Notes: generated by a model from the letters alone, not told the origin. Shown: positions 35,978 to 45,315, counted from the first letter of the stretch. The stretch is 64,000 nt of DNA from Bryobacteraceae bacterium (GCA_041394945.1 JAWKHH010000001.1:1302001-1366000), one strand, 5' to 3'. Numbers and translations: made by a program.

Positions 35978-37464
35978 GCTTCGATTCTATCGCCAACCGG
36001 AGACGATTCCGGAGCGGCAGGCGCGGGCCTTTCGATGGGCGCCATGGCGCGCGGAAATCTCACGCGAAACGTCGCCCCGGCGCCGAGCTGCGATTCCACG
36101 GCCACCGTGGCGCCATGTGCCTTGGCGATCCAGGCTACGAAGCTCAGGCCAAGGCCCAGGCCCTTCTCCGGTTTCGTCTCGCCATCCGGCACGCGGAAGA
36201 AACGGTCGAAAACATGCGGAAGGTGTTCGGCCGCGATCCCCTTCCCCGTGTCGCGAACTTCGAGCTCGACGCGTTTCTCGCGCCCATTCACCGAAACGTG
36301 GATGGCGCCGCCGGCCGGCGTGTATTTCAGGGCATTCGAGACCAAATTCGAAAGCAACCGGTCCACCTGAAGCCTGTCGCCGTCGATGAACTGTCCGCGC
36401 GCGCAGCGGACCGTAAGGCGCCGGTCTTCGAAGTCGGCGATCGGAGCAAAGCGTTCCACCACGCCGCGGGCAAGCTCGCCCAAATCGACGGTTTCGATGT
36501 GAAGTTGCAACTGGCCGGCCTCGGCCTGGCTCAATTGCAGAAGCGTGCGGACCACTTTGCCCAGGCGGTCGATATCCTCAATGGCGCCGCCGATCGCCTC
36601 GCGCAACTGCTCCGGCGTTTCCGCCGTCATCAGCGCCACCTCCAGTTGTCCGCGCATCGTGGTGAGCGGCGTACGCAGTTCGTGGGAAGCATCGGCGGTG
36701 AACTGCCGCATCTGCACGAAGGCGGCTTCGAGGCGAGCCACCATGCCGTTGAAGGCGTCGATCAACAGATCCAATTCGTCGTCTGCGCCGCGCCGCGGCA
36801 TGGCGACGCTGAGGTTGTCCGCGGTGATCGACTCGGCCGTTTCCGCTACGGTCCGCAGCGGCTCGAGCGCGCGTCCCGCCGCCCACCATGCCACCAGGCT
36901 CATGGCGACAATCAGGATCGGCGCCAGGGCGAAATAGCGCTTGGTGAAGGTTTGGACCACCGCCTCTTCGTTGAAGAGGGGTCTGGCGGCGGAAAGCAGG
37001 AACTGGTTGCCGCCGATCTCCTGTATCGTCCCGGAGCGCAACAGGTAATGGCGGCCGACGCGATCCGAGACCACCCGCTCGATGACGCCGGGCACGGCTC
37101 GGGCCCGCGCCAACTCCGAACGCGGATCGATCGACAACAGACGGAATTCATCGGAAACCTGGATGACGTTGGCGTTGATATCGGTGATCAGAAGAAGGCG
37201 CTGCAGCCGGCGCACGATTGCCGCTTCTTCCGGGTCGGCCGGGTTGTAGCTCCAGCGAATATTCGGCCCGCGGACGCGGATGAAGCCTTTGATGGCCGCC
37301 CACTCCTCGGCGAGAACATCCTGGGTCTTGGAATAGAGCAGGCTGCTCATCGCCTGCCGGAACAACAATCCGAGCCCCAGGATGGTGATAAACAAAAACG
37401 CGACGAAAACCAGCGACAGGCGAAGGCGCAATCCCCAGGAGCGCCCCGCGTTGCCTGGCGTCAC
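35974..37464 (-). CDS. Membrane sensor histidine kinase
   Basis: 496 residues. A first transmembrane helix (LSLVFVAFLFITILGLGLLF), a periplasmic sensor domain of about 140 residues, a second helix (FALAPILIVAMSLVAWWAAGRAL), HAMP domain, the phospho-acceptor H-box (FTADASHELRTPLTTMRGQ), then N-box LVSNALKYTPAGGAIHV, G1 VRDTGKGIA, F-box and G2 GLGLGLSFV. The topology fits the CusS/heavy-metal-type sensor group. It overlaps both the response regulator and the STAS gene, so all three are translated together. The signal is unknown. Confidence 0.9.
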   Translation of the reverse strand: MTPGNAGRSWGLRLRLSLVFVAFLFITILGLGLLFRQAMSSLLYSKTQDVLAEEWAAIKGFIRVRGPNIRWSYNPADPEEAAIVRRLQRLLLITDINANVIQVSDEFRLLSIDPRSELARARAVPGVIERVVSDRVGRHYLLRSGTIQEIGGNQFLLSAARPLFNEEAVVQTFTKRYFALAPILIVAMSLVAWWAAGRALEPLRTVAETAESITADNLSVAMPRRGADDELDLLIDAFNGMVARLEAAFVQMRQFTADASHELRTPLTTMRGQLEVALMTAETPEQLREAIGGAIEDIDRLGKVVRTLLQLSQAEAGQLQLHIETVDLGELARGVVERFAPIADFEDRRLTVRCARGQFIDGDRLQVDRLLSNLVSNALKYTPAGGAIHVSVNGREKRVELEVRDTGKGIAAEHLPHVFDRFFRVPDGETKPEKGLGLGLSFVAWIAKAHGATVAVESQLGAGATFRVRFPRAMAPIERPAPAAPESSPVGDRIEA

Positions 37465-38174
37465 ACAGCGGCCCGTTCAGCCCGGTTGGACCGGTCGTAG
37501 AACTTCTCGGGCGACTCGATCATGTACCCGACGCCGCGAATGGTTTGAATCATCTTGGTCGGGTACGGATCGTCGATCTTTGAGCGCAAATGGCGGATGT
37601 AGACATCGACGATGTTGGTCAACCCGTCGTACTCCACGTCCCACACGTGCTCCACGATCATGGTGCGGCTCAAGGGGCGGCCCGGATTCCGCATCATGTA
37701 CTCGAGGATCGAAAATTCCTTCGGTGCAAGCTCGATCACCTCGCCGGCGCGGGTGACCTTGCGGCGAATGCAGTCCAGCGTCAACTCGCCCACCTGAAGC
37801 CTCTCCGGCATCGGAGTGCCGCGGCGGATCATCGCCCGCACGCGCGCCAGCAGTTCCACGAAAGCAAACGGCTTCACCATGTAGTCGTCGGCGCCCAGTT
37901 CCAGGCCCTTCACGCGATCGTCAATGGCGTCGCGCGCCGACAAAATCAGCACCGTGGGGCTCGACTTCCGGTTTCGGAACTTCCGCAGAACGTCCAGGCC
38001 GTCTAAATCCGGAAGCATCAGATCGAGGATCACAAGTTCGTAGTCTGTGTCGTGGGCCATGTCCAGCCCGGACTGTCCGGTCGTGGCGTGGTCCACCTGA
38101 TAACCCGCGCTCTCCAAGCCGCGTTTGATGAAATCCGCGATCTTGGTTTCGTCTTCTATGATCAGAAGTCTCAT
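37461..38174 (-). CDS. OmpR/PhoB-family response regulator
   Basis: 237 residues: a receiver domain with the acidic pair (IIEDE), phospho-acceptor Asp in LVILDLMLPDLDG, Thr/Ser in VLILSARD and Lys in DDYMVKPFAF, then a winged-helix DNA-binding domain (LAPKEFSILEYMMRNPGRPLSRTMI and TNIVDVYIRHLRSKIDD). It is the first gene of the three-gene signalling operon and the probable target of the downstream kinase. Confidence 0.92.
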   Translation of the reverse strand: MRLLIIEDETKIADFIKRGLESAGYQVDHATTGQSGLDMAHDTDYELVILDLMLPDLDGLDVLRKFRNRKSSPTVLILSARDAIDDRVKGLELGADDYMVKPFAFVELLARVRAMIRRGTPMPERLQVGELTLDCIRRKVTRAGEVIELAPKEFSILEYMMRNPGRPLSRTMIVEHVWDVEYDGLTNIVDVYIRHLRSKIDDPYPTKMIQTIRGVGYMIESPEKFYDRSNRAERAAV

Positions 38175-38414
38175 CGTTTTTTAACTTAATCCCAAAAGTC
38201 CGTTAACGCTAGAGGCGAGCCACTTAATTTTGCTTTATCCAGGAGTGTCGGGACGGCCCGGCATCCCGGATTCCCGGGAAGCTCTGTCAAGGGCGTGGGG
38301 CGGTTGCGGCGTCGTTGGCGCTTTGCGCAATCCATATCGTGCGTTCCGTTCATGGACGCTCACCGAATGGGACGCATTCATTAAACCGGATGTAACGGTG
38401 AACCCAAAATTTTC
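38175..38414. other. Intergenic region upstream of the response regulator
   Basis: 240 bases without a supported gene. Next to the regulator start it holds two copies of ACTTAAT (38185-38191 and 38223-38229; ATTAAGT on the minus strand) separated by 38 bases, and a GTTAAC, which could be regulator sites. The left part is AT-rich and is the likely promoter. I see nothing else. Confidence 0.4.
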
Positions 38415-39992
38415 TCATTTGGTTGCGGCCAGGTGTTCCGCCGCCCGCAGGGAAAGCGCCAGCATCGTCAGCGTGGGATTCTGCGCACCCCCGGTGACGA
38501 AGGCGCTCCCGTCCACCACGTAGAGATTCTTCACGTCATGGGACCGGTTGAATCCGTTCAAGACAGACGTCTTAGGATCCGATCCCATCCGGCAGGTGCC
38601 CAGTTCGTGAATGCTCTCACCCGGGGGGACCATCCGGTCGTGCGAGGCCAGCACCTCGAACCCGGCCCCGCGGCACATCGCTTCCGCCATCGCGCGGGCG
38701 TCGGCGGCCATGGCCCGTTCGTTGTCGCCGTACGTCTGCTCGATATGCAGCACCGGGATGCCCCAGGCGTCTTTCGTGTCCTTGTTGATGCGGACGTGAT
38801 TCTCGAACCGCGGCAGTACTTCGCCCATCGTCGTCATGGAGAAGCTAGCGCCGCGGATTTCGTCCAGCTCGTCGAACAGGGCCTTGCCGTACTTCGGGAT
38901 CATTTCCGCCGGCGGAGTGCCGCCGGAACCGAAGTCATAGGAGTATCCGCGCAGGAAGTCCTTCTGCCGCGTCTTCAGATTCCGAAAACGAACGACGTAC
39001 CCTCCTCCGCCCATCAGGCCCCGGGACGCCCCGCCGGCCGACTTGCGCGCCTCCGGAACGATCGCTGTGATGACACGCTTGATGTAGAACTGATCAAACA
39101 GATAATGTCCCAGCGTACCGCTCGAATTCCCGAGGCCGTTCGGATACTGCCGCGGCGCGGAATTCAGCAGAATTCGGGTCGATTCCAGACAGGAAGCCGC
39201 CAAAACAACGTATTTTGCCTTGACGTGATAGTCGCGCCGCGAACGCCTGTCGACGAAATGGACGCCGTTTGCCAGGCCCGTGTCCGGGTCGACAGAGATC
39301 TCGCGCACCACCGCGTTCGGAACCAGCGACAGCTTGCCGGTGGCAAGCGCGTCCGGAAGCAGCAGGTTCACCGAACTGGCTAGCGTCCCGGTGGCGCGCC
39401 TCGGTTTCGTCGTGGCGATGCCCAGTTTCCGGCACGATGCGATGAACCGCTCCACCGATTGCGAATCGCGCGATTCGTCGGCGAGGAGTTTGCCGTCGGG
39501 CAATTGCGGCAGCCCTTCGTTGCGGCCAGCCACGCGGAACAGGGGCTCCACCCTGTCGTAGTAGGGAGCCAGATCCTTCAGCCGGAGCGGCCAGTTCTCG
39601 CCGAACCCGTCGTGGTCCTTGGCGCCGAATTCGTAGTCGGAAAGCCGCCACGACGCGCGGCCCCAGCGAAGCGTCTTGCCGCCCACGGCGCGAATACGCA
39701 CCCAATAGTACGGATCGTCCTTCGGGTAGGTGTACGGGTTCTCCTGCTCGTCGGCCCACATATTGGCGTCGAATTCCGACGCCTGGGTCACGTGTGGAAA
39801 ACGCCCCGGACGTCCGAAGCCGCGGTAGGGCAGGTCATGGACGGCGACCAGGGACCGGTCCTTTTCGAGATCGACGATCGGACCCGCGTCGAGCATCGTG
39901 CAGCGCGCGCCGGCCTTGGTGAGCGCCCACGCGGCCATGCCTCCGCCGGCCCCGGAGCCAATGATGACAACGTCGGGAGCTTCTCTAGTCAA
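38415..39992 (-). CDS. GMC-family flavin dehydrogenase, large subunit
   Basis: 525 residues. FAD-binding N-terminus VVIIGSGAGGGMAAWALTK, and the conserved C-terminal GMC region HELGTCRMGSDPKTSVLN with VVDGSAFVTGGAQNPTLTMLALSLRAAEHLA, where a His and an Asn act in hydride transfer. Together with the adjacent subunit-3-like protein it resembles the gluconate 2-dehydrogenase or glucose/sorbitol dehydrogenase type that oxidises sugars or alcohols and passes electrons to a cytochrome or quinone. No cytochrome c subunit is adjacent. The substrate is unknown. Confidence 0.85.
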   Translation of the reverse strand: MTREAPDVVIIGSGAGGGMAAWALTKAGARCTMLDAGPIVDLEKDRSLVAVHDLPYRGFGRPGRFPHVTQASEFDANMWADEQENPYTYPKDDPYYWVRIRAVGGKTLRWGRASWRLSDYEFGAKDHDGFGENWPLRLKDLAPYYDRVEPLFRVAGRNEGLPQLPDGKLLADESRDSQSVERFIASCRKLGIATTKPRRATGTLASSVNLLLPDALATGKLSLVPNAVVREISVDPDTGLANGVHFVDRRSRRDYHVKAKYVVLAASCLESTRILLNSAPRQYPNGLGNSSGTLGHYLFDQFYIKRVITAIVPEARKSAGGASRGLMGGGGYVVRFRNLKTRQKDFLRGYSYDFGSGGTPPAEMIPKYGKALFDELDEIRGASFSMTTMGEVLPRFENHVRINKDTKDAWGIPVLHIEQTYGDNERAMAADARAMAEAMCRGAGFEVLASHDRMVPPGESIHELGTCRMGSDPKTSVLNGFNRSHDVKNLYVVDGSAFVTGGAQNPTLTMLALSLRAAEHLAATK

Positions 39993-40527
39993 GGGACCTC
40001 CAGTAATACCCCGTGCCCGACCCGCCGCGGCGGCGCTGCTCGCGGGCCATTTCCGCCGCGGCCTTGGAGTTGGCGGTGGCCGTGAGGATGTCGTTCTTGG
40101 CCTGACGGAGAAAACGCGCGAACGGATCGGCGGGCTCCTGGTAGCTCCAGGGTTGAGTCAGCGGCGCAAGGGTGGCGGCGGTGGCGCCATCGCGGGCCAC
40201 GCGGTCCAGCCCGTCGCGATAGAGCTTCTGTGTCCCGGCGGGCGATTCGTGTACCAGGAAATCGAGGAACTCGGGAACCTCGGCGGAGACGGCCGACGGA
40301 CTGGCATCGGTGGCCGGCGCGATGGCGTCGCACAGGGCCGCGAGCGCTTTGTACTGAGCCTCTGAAAAGAACCGGCGGTCGCCGGCCGCCACCGCCTCCG
40401 CTCCGGTGACTTCGAGCTTCGGCAGCGCGTCGACGGCGAACGTGGACGATCCGGCGGTTTGGGCGGTCGCTGCGCCTTGCAGAGCAGGCAGCGCGAGCGC
40501 GCCTTGGAGAATGCGGCGTCGCTTCAT
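39985..40527 (-). CDS. Gluconate 2-dehydrogenase subunit 3-like protein
   Basis: 180 residues with an N-terminal export signal (KRRRILQGALALPALQGAATA) and the subunit-3 pattern: EAQYKALAALCDAIAPATD, then VPEFLDFLVHESP and PADPFARFLRQAKNDILTA. In known complexes this small subunit is needed for export and maturation of the GMC partner. It overlaps the start of the GMC gene by 8 bases and precedes it, which fits a two-subunit enzyme. The signal has a run of arginines but no exact twin-arginine motif. Confidence 0.8.
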   Translation of the reverse strand: MKRRRILQGALALPALQGAATAQTAGSSTFAVDALPKLEVTGAEAVAAGDRRFFSEAQYKALAALCDAIAPATDASPSAVSAEVPEFLDFLVHESPAGTQKLYRDGLDRVARDGATAATLAPLTQPWSYQEPADPFARFLRQAKNDILTATANSKAAAEMAREQRRRGGSGTGYYWRSLD

Positions 40528-40548
40528 TAGCTAAATTATGACGCGGTT

Positions 40549-40947
40549 TCAGGACTTCGGTTTCGGCGCCACCAACCGGATCCGCAGCGGCTTTGCATCG
40601 CCTTTGGCGGGAGCCGGGCGGCAGACCAGTTGCACCGAGTCCACCGGCGCGATCACGCGCACCACCGCTCGCGCCGCGTCCAGCCCGGTGAGCACCAGCA
40701 GCTTCGGCGACGGCGCGTAAATCTCCACCACGCGAAACTCGGCGCCGCCTGCCACGCAGGAGAGCATGAGTTCCTGGTCATCCTTGAGCGCCGCCTGCAT
40801 CGCATGAACCTGCCCCATTACCGCCGCGGCGAGGTTGTCCGGATCCGGCGCCGCCCCTTCCGGCGGGCGGACAGTATCCATGAGTTCCTTCACCTGGCTG
40901 CCCAGCGCTTCTTGGGCGAGTTGTTTGGTGATGGCGCCGAAACCCAT
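40549..40947 (-). CDS. Hypothetical protein, 132 residues
   Basis: No recognised domain. The N-terminal half is helical (ITKQLAQEALGSQVKELMD; LAAAVMGQVHAMQAALKDDQEL); the C-terminal half is predicted beta (FRVVEIYAPSPKLLVLTG; VRVIAPVDSVQLVCRP). Soluble, no signal peptide. It lies 21 bases upstream of the GMC dehydrogenase pair on the same strand and may be the first gene of that operon. Confidence 0.6.
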   Translation of the reverse strand: MGFGAITKQLAQEALGSQVKELMDTVRPPEGAAPDPDNLAAAVMGQVHAMQAALKDDQELMLSCVAGGAEFRVVEIYAPSPKLLVLTGLDAARAVVRVIAPVDSVQLVCRPAPAKGDAKPLRIRLVAPKPKS

Positions 40948-41060
40948 TCCCTGAGCTTACTACGCCCCCATCGGAAGACGAGCGGGAACGCTCTTCGAAT
41001 GCGCCGCGGCGAACTCGCCGCGCTGAACTACAATCGAGAATTCCGCCCCGCCCCAACTCC

Positions 41061-41926
41061 ATGCTGATCATGCTCCTGGTGCTGCTGGCGACGATCACGT
41101 TCCTCGACCGCCTGGCGATCGCGGTGGCCGGTCCGCGGATTCAGGCGGAGCTGGGCCTGAGCCCGCAGCACTGGGACTGGGTCCTCGGTTGGTCCGCGTT
41201 CCCGGCGTTGACTGGAGCGGCGTCCAGGTTCGTTCCTCTGGTTTTGACACGGTTCCTGTTCGGCGCGGGCGAGGCCGGGGCCGGAAGCGCGGCAGCGGGC
41301 CGTGGCGCGAGGACTCATCTGGGGCGCCAGTCGTGCGGGAGGTGCGTTGTCGCCGCTGCTGGTGGCGCCGAAAGCCGCCTGCGGCCGGCGGACGACATTC
41401 TTCGTGCCGGGCGATCGCGCGAAGCGGCTCCGTGGGAGCCTTGCTGCGCTCCCGCCAGTTGTGGATCATCGTGGCGATGTACGGGTGCTACCGTGGGCTT
41501 CGTGGTTCTACTTCTCCTGGCTGCACACGTGGAGCCCGAGATGGCGGCTGGTGGGGCCGCTCCGCCGTTGGCTCCACCTTTCTCGCCGCCACCGCCGCGC
41601 TGCTGGTGGCCGACGCCCTCATGCGGGACCGCGGCCTAGCCGTCGTGCTGATCTCGCTCGGCTTCGGCGTCTCCGACCTGATGCTCCCTTCGGCGTGGGC
41701 GAGCTGCCTCGACGTGGCCGGACAGCACGCCGACGCGGTCGCCGGCGTGCCGGACACGGCCGGACAAGGCGGCGGCTTCCTATGTACCGTGGTATTCGGA
41801 TATCCGGTCGGCTGGTCCGGCGACTATGATCTCCCCGTCTATGCCATCGCCGCCATCGTCGCCCTGAGCGCCAACCTGTTCACCCGCATCGACGCCAGCC
41901 GCCCCTTGATCGAGAACGCCTCATGA
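41061..41926 (+). pseudogene. Decayed MFS sugar-acid transporter (ACS-type)
   Basis: Pieces of one major-facilitator transporter appear in order but in different frames: the first helix (ATITFLDRLAIAVAGPRIQAEL), a jump to LVLTRFLFGAGEAGA, then in another frame ARGLIWGASRAGGALSPLLVA, LLRSRQLWIIVAMYGCYR, WFYFSWLHTWSPRWRL, and finally TAALLVADALMRDRGLAVVL to the end. At least three frameshifts and a deletion of about 50 codons after helix 1 are needed to explain it. The last piece ends in an ATGA overlap with the RuBisCO-like gene, so it was once the first gene of that operon. A sequencing error cannot account for the deletion. Confidence 0.75.
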
Positions 41927-43194
41927 GCAACCGCATCCATGCCCGATACCGGATAGAAACCGCATTCCCGATCGAGAAAGCCGCCGCGGTGCTCGCCGGC
42001 GAGCAATCTTCCGGCACGTTCGTCAAAGTGCCGGGCGAAACTCCGGAACTCCGGGAACGCCACGCCGCCCGGGTGGAACGGATCGCCGAACTCGACGCCG
42101 TTTCCTCCCCGTCGCTTCCCGGAGCCGCGGTTCCCAAGGGGGCGACGAATCCGGTGTGGCGCCGCGCTGAGATCGACGTCACGTGGCCAATAGAAAACCT
42201 CGGTCCGTCGATCGAGAACCTGATGGCCACCGTGGCCGGAAACCTCTTCGAGCTGCAACAGTTCTCCGGCCTGAAGCTCACCGACCTGACGCTTCCGCCC
42301 GCCTTCCGCGACGCCTACCCCGGCCCCGGCTTCGCCGTCGCCGGCACCCGGCGGCTCTCGGGCGTCGATGGGCTGCCGCTCATCGGTACGATCATCAAGC
42401 CGAGCGTCGGGCTGACGCCGGAGGCCACCGCGTCGATGGTGGCGCAGCTCGCCGAGGGCGGTATCGATTTCATCAAGGACGACGAACTCCAGGCGGACGG
42501 CCCGCACTGCCCGTTCGCGGACCGCGTCGACGCCGTGATGCGCGTCCTGCGCAATCATCGCGATCGTACCGGGAAGCTCGTGATGTACGCCTTCAACGTG
42601 AGCGGCGGCGTGGACGCGATGCGGCGCCGTCACGACCTCGTCGAAGCGGCCGGCGGCAGTTGCGTGATGGTGAGCGTGAACGGCGTGGGGCTGGCGGGCG
42701 TCGACGCGTTGCGGCGGCACTCGCGACTGCCGATTCACGGGCACCGCAATGGATGGGGCATGTTCGACCGCTCGCCGCACATCGGCATGAGCTATCTCGC
42801 CTATCAGAAGTTCTGGCGTCTGGCCGGCGTCGACCACTTGCATGTGAACGGGCTGCGCAACAAATTCTGTGAGTCCGATGAATCGGTGATGGCGTCGGCG
42901 CGGGAATGCCTGCGGCCCATGTTTCCGGACGCGCCGGGCTTCGAGATCATGCCCGTATTTTCGTCGGGCCAGACGGCGAAGCAGGCGCACGACACGTATC
43001 GCCTTTTGGGCTCCACCGATCTGATCTTCGCCTGCGGCGGCGGCATCGTGGCGCATCCGGGCGGCATCGGCGCGGGTGTCCGTGCTGTGCGGACGGCCTG
43101 GCAGGCGGCGGTGGCGGGGGTCAGTCTCGAAGCGGCGGCGAAGGAGAGCCGCGAACTCACCGAGGCGATCGCGGCGTTCGGGGGACGCGGATGA
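41923..43194 (+). CDS. oiaX: RuBisCO-like protein, probable 3-oxo-isoapionate-4-phosphate transcarboxylase/hydrolase
   Basis: 423 residues of the RuBisCO large-subunit superfamily. The catalytic Lys is K159 in PLIGTIIKPSVGL, and the carbamylation motif is intact at K185-D186-D187-E188 (DFIKDDE); IHGHRNGWG and VFSSGQTAKQ supply further active-site parts. It is not a carboxylase: next to it are a DUF1537 kinase and an ApnO-like dehydrogenase, the set known from D-apionate degradation, where OiaX turns 3-oxo-isoapionate 4-phosphate into 3-phosphoglycerate and glycolate. The symbol rests on this context. Other RuBisCO-like functions (for example methionine salvage) do not fit the neighbours. Confidence 0.7.
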   Translation: MSNRIHARYRIETAFPIEKAAAVLAGEQSSGTFVKVPGETPELRERHAARVERIAELDAVSSPSLPGAAVPKGATNPVWRRAEIDVTWPIENLGPSIENLMATVAGNLFELQQFSGLKLTDLTLPPAFRDAYPGPGFAVAGTRRLSGVDGLPLIGTIIKPSVGLTPEATASMVAQLAEGGIDFIKDDELQADGPHCPFADRVDAVMRVLRNHRDRTGKLVMYAFNVSGGVDAMRRRHDLVEAAGGSCVMVSVNGVGLAGVDALRRHSRLPIHGHRNGWGMFDRSPHIGMSYLAYQKFWRLAGVDHLHVNGLRNKFCESDESVMASARECLRPMFPDAPGFEIMPVFSSGQTAKQAHDTYRLLGSTDLIFACGGGIVAHPGGIGAGVRAVRTAWQAAVAGVSLEAAAKESRELTEAIAAFGGRG

Positions 43195-44462
43195 GGTTGA
43201 TCGCCTGGTACGGGGACGACTTCACCGGGTCCACCGACGTGCTAGACGCGCTCGCGCCGCACATGCGTGTGGTGCTTTTTCTTCGCCGCCCGGAGGCGGA
43301 ATTCCTGGAACGGTTCCGCGACTACGAAGCCATTGGCCTGGCAGGCGTCAGCCGCAGCCAGACACCGGAATGGATGGACGCGCATCTGACCCCGGACCTC
43401 GAGTGGCTGGCGACCCTTAAGTCCCTTGTTTGCCACTACAAGGTGTGCTCGACGTTCGACAGCGCGCCGCACGTGGGCAGCATCGGGCGGGCGATGGAAA
43501 TCGGGAAAAAGGTGTTCGATGTTTGGTTCGTTCCTTTGATTGTGGGGGCTCCGCCGCTGGGGCGGTACACGTTCTTCGGGCACCTGTTCGCGCGCGGCGG
43601 AAGCGCCGTCTATCGGATTGACCGGCATCCGACGATGGCGCATCACCCGGTGACTCCGATGGGCGAGGCCGATTTGCGGACGCATCTGGCGGCGCAGACC
43701 ACGATGCGGGTCGGGTTGATGGATGGGGTCCGGATGAAGACGACGGGCGATCCGGAAGCGGCGTATCGCGACGCCGCCGATGGGTTCGACGCCGTTTTGA
43801 TCGACGTTTTCGACGCCCAGACGCAGCAGGAAGCGGGTAGTTTGGTGTGGGGAACCCACCGGCAGCCCTTCGTAGTGGGTTCGTCCGGAGTCGAATATGC
43901 GCTGATCGAGCATTGGACAAGCACGGATGCCCTGCCGGGCACGGGCGGGTCGGAGCCGGCGCCACCGGTGGACCGGATCGCGGTGGCGTCGGGGAGTTGC
44001 TCGCCAGTGACCGAGGGGCAGATCCGGCACGCGGAGTCCGCCGGGTTCGTCTTGGCGAAACTCGATCCGGCGGGGTGGTCCATGGACGACGCCGTCCTGG
44101 CGGGGGTGGAGGCGTTGAAACAAGGCAGAAGCATTGTGTTTTATAGCGCCGGGCCGGGCGCGGAGCGCGTGGACGGCATCGACCGGCAGGACCTGGCTGT
44201 GCGAACGGGGCGGCTATTGCGGCGGGTGCTGGACGAGACGGGCGTGAAACGGGCCGTGGTGGCGGGCGGCGACACGTCGAGCCACGCGGGCGCGCAGTTG
44301 GGCATCGACGCGGTGACGTTCCTCGCGCCGGTGGCGCCGGGCGCGCCGTTGTGCAAGGCGTGGGGCGCGGCTGGGGGCGTGGATCTCGAGATCGTATTCA
44401 AAGGCGGGCAGATCGGCGGACCGGATTTCTTTGCAGCCGTGCGCAACGGCGGAAAGCTTTGA
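43191..44462 (+). CDS. oiaK: DUF1537 four-carbon-acid-type kinase, probable 3-oxo-isoapionate kinase
   Basis: 423 residues; ATG 43191 overlaps the stop of the RuBisCO-like gene. The DUF1537 N-terminus is AWYGDDFTGSTDVLDAL, with HYKVCSTFDSAPHVGSIGRA typical of the substrate-binding half. The C-terminal nucleotide-binding half has VASGSCSPVTEGQI, VVAGGDTSSHAGAQLGID and LCKAWGAAGGVDLEIVFKGGQ. DUF1537 proteins phosphorylate sugar acids using ATP. In this cluster it should make the phosphorylated substrate for the RuBisCO-like protein. Confidence 0.72.
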   Translation: MRLIAWYGDDFTGSTDVLDALAPHMRVVLFLRRPEAEFLERFRDYEAIGLAGVSRSQTPEWMDAHLTPDLEWLATLKSLVCHYKVCSTFDSAPHVGSIGRAMEIGKKVFDVWFVPLIVGAPPLGRYTFFGHLFARGGSAVYRIDRHPTMAHHPVTPMGEADLRTHLAAQTTMRVGLMDGVRMKTTGDPEAAYRDAADGFDAVLIDVFDAQTQQEAGSLVWGTHRQPFVVGSSGVEYALIEHWTSTDALPGTGGSEPAPPVDRIAVASGSCSPVTEGQIRHAESAGFVLAKLDPAGWSMDDAVLAGVEALKQGRSIVFYSAGPGAERVDGIDRQDLAVRTGRLLRRVLDETGVKRAVVAGGDTSSHAGAQLGIDAVTFLAPVAPGAPLCKAWGAAGGVDLEIVFKGGQIGGPDFFAAVRNGGKL

Positions 44463-44472
44463 GGAGACGACC

Positions 44473-45309
44473 ATGAAGACGATAGCTCTGTTCGGAGCGG
44501 GCGGTAAGATGGGCCTCCGGCTCTCGGCGAATCTCGCAGGTTCGCCCTACGAAGTGCGGCACGTGGAGCCGGGCGCGCGGGGACGCGAAGCGCTGGCGGG
44601 CCGCGGGTTGGCCGCGGTGGAACCCGCCGACGCGCTCAAAGGCGCCGAAGCGGTGATCCTGGCGGTTCCGGACAACCGGATTCAGGCGGTGATGGCGTCG
44701 ATCGAGCGGCAGCTTGCGCCGGGCACGATGGTGATTTTGCTCGATGTGGCGGCGGCCTACGCGGGGCTGCTTCCGGAGAATCCGAAGCTGACCTATTTCG
44801 TGACGCATCCGTGCCATCCGCCGATCTTCAGCGACGAGACCGATCCGAAGGCCCAGCGCGATTTCTTCGGCGGCGAGTTCGCCAAGCAGAACATCGTCTG
44901 CTGCCTGATGCAGGGCCCGGAGGAGCACTACGCCGAGGGCGAGGCGATCGCGCGCACGATTTACCGGCCGGTGATGAAGTCGCACCGGTGCAACGTGGCG
45001 CAGATGGCAATCCTCGAGCCAGTGCTTTCCGAGACCGTGCTGGGCACATGCCTGACGATACTCGCCGAGGCCACGCAGGAAGCGGCCGACCGGGGCGTCC
45101 CGTACGAGGCGGCGCGCGATTTCCTCCTGGGGCATATGAAGGTGGAACTGGCGATCGTATTCAAGGAGAAAGAAGGAGCGGTGTTCTCCGATGGGGCGTT
45201 GAAGGCGATCGCCCGGGCGAAGCCGGTGCTGTTCCAGCCCGATTGGAAGCGCGTGTTCGACGCCGACGCCATCGCCGAGAGCGTCGCTCATATTACGAAA
45301 ACGGAGTAA
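44473..45309 (+). CDS. apnO: NAD-dependent dehydrogenase, probable D-apionate oxidoisomerase
   Basis: 278 residues. The N-terminal Rossmann motif is IALFGAGGKMGLRLSANL, followed by a 6-phosphogluconate-dehydrogenase-like helical C-terminal half (EPVLSETVLGTCLTILAEA; FLLGHMKVELAIVF). VTHPCHPPIFSDE lies at the interdomain active site. ApnO oxidises D-apionate with rearrangement to 3-oxo-isoapionate, the substrate of OiaK. ATG 44473 follows GAGGAGA, 10 bases after the kinase stop. Specificity is inferred from the cluster. Confidence 0.7.
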   Translation: MKTIALFGAGGKMGLRLSANLAGSPYEVRHVEPGARGREALAGRGLAAVEPADALKGAEAVILAVPDNRIQAVMASIERQLAPGTMVILLDVAAAYAGLLPENPKLTYFVTHPCHPPIFSDETDPKAQRDFFGGEFAKQNIVCCLMQGPEEHYAEGEAIARTIYRPVMKSHRCNVAQMAILEPVLSETVLGTCLTILAEATQEAADRGVPYEAARDFLLGHMKVELAIVFKEKEGAVFSDGALKAIARAKPVLFQPDWKRVFDADAIAESVAHITKTE

Positions 45310-45315
45310 GAAGCC

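Noticed and set aside
41923..43194. True RuBisCO for carbon fixation
   Set aside because: No phosphoribulokinase or small subunit is near, and the neighbours are sugar-acid kinase and dehydrogenase genes; the sequence fits a RuBisCO-like protein.
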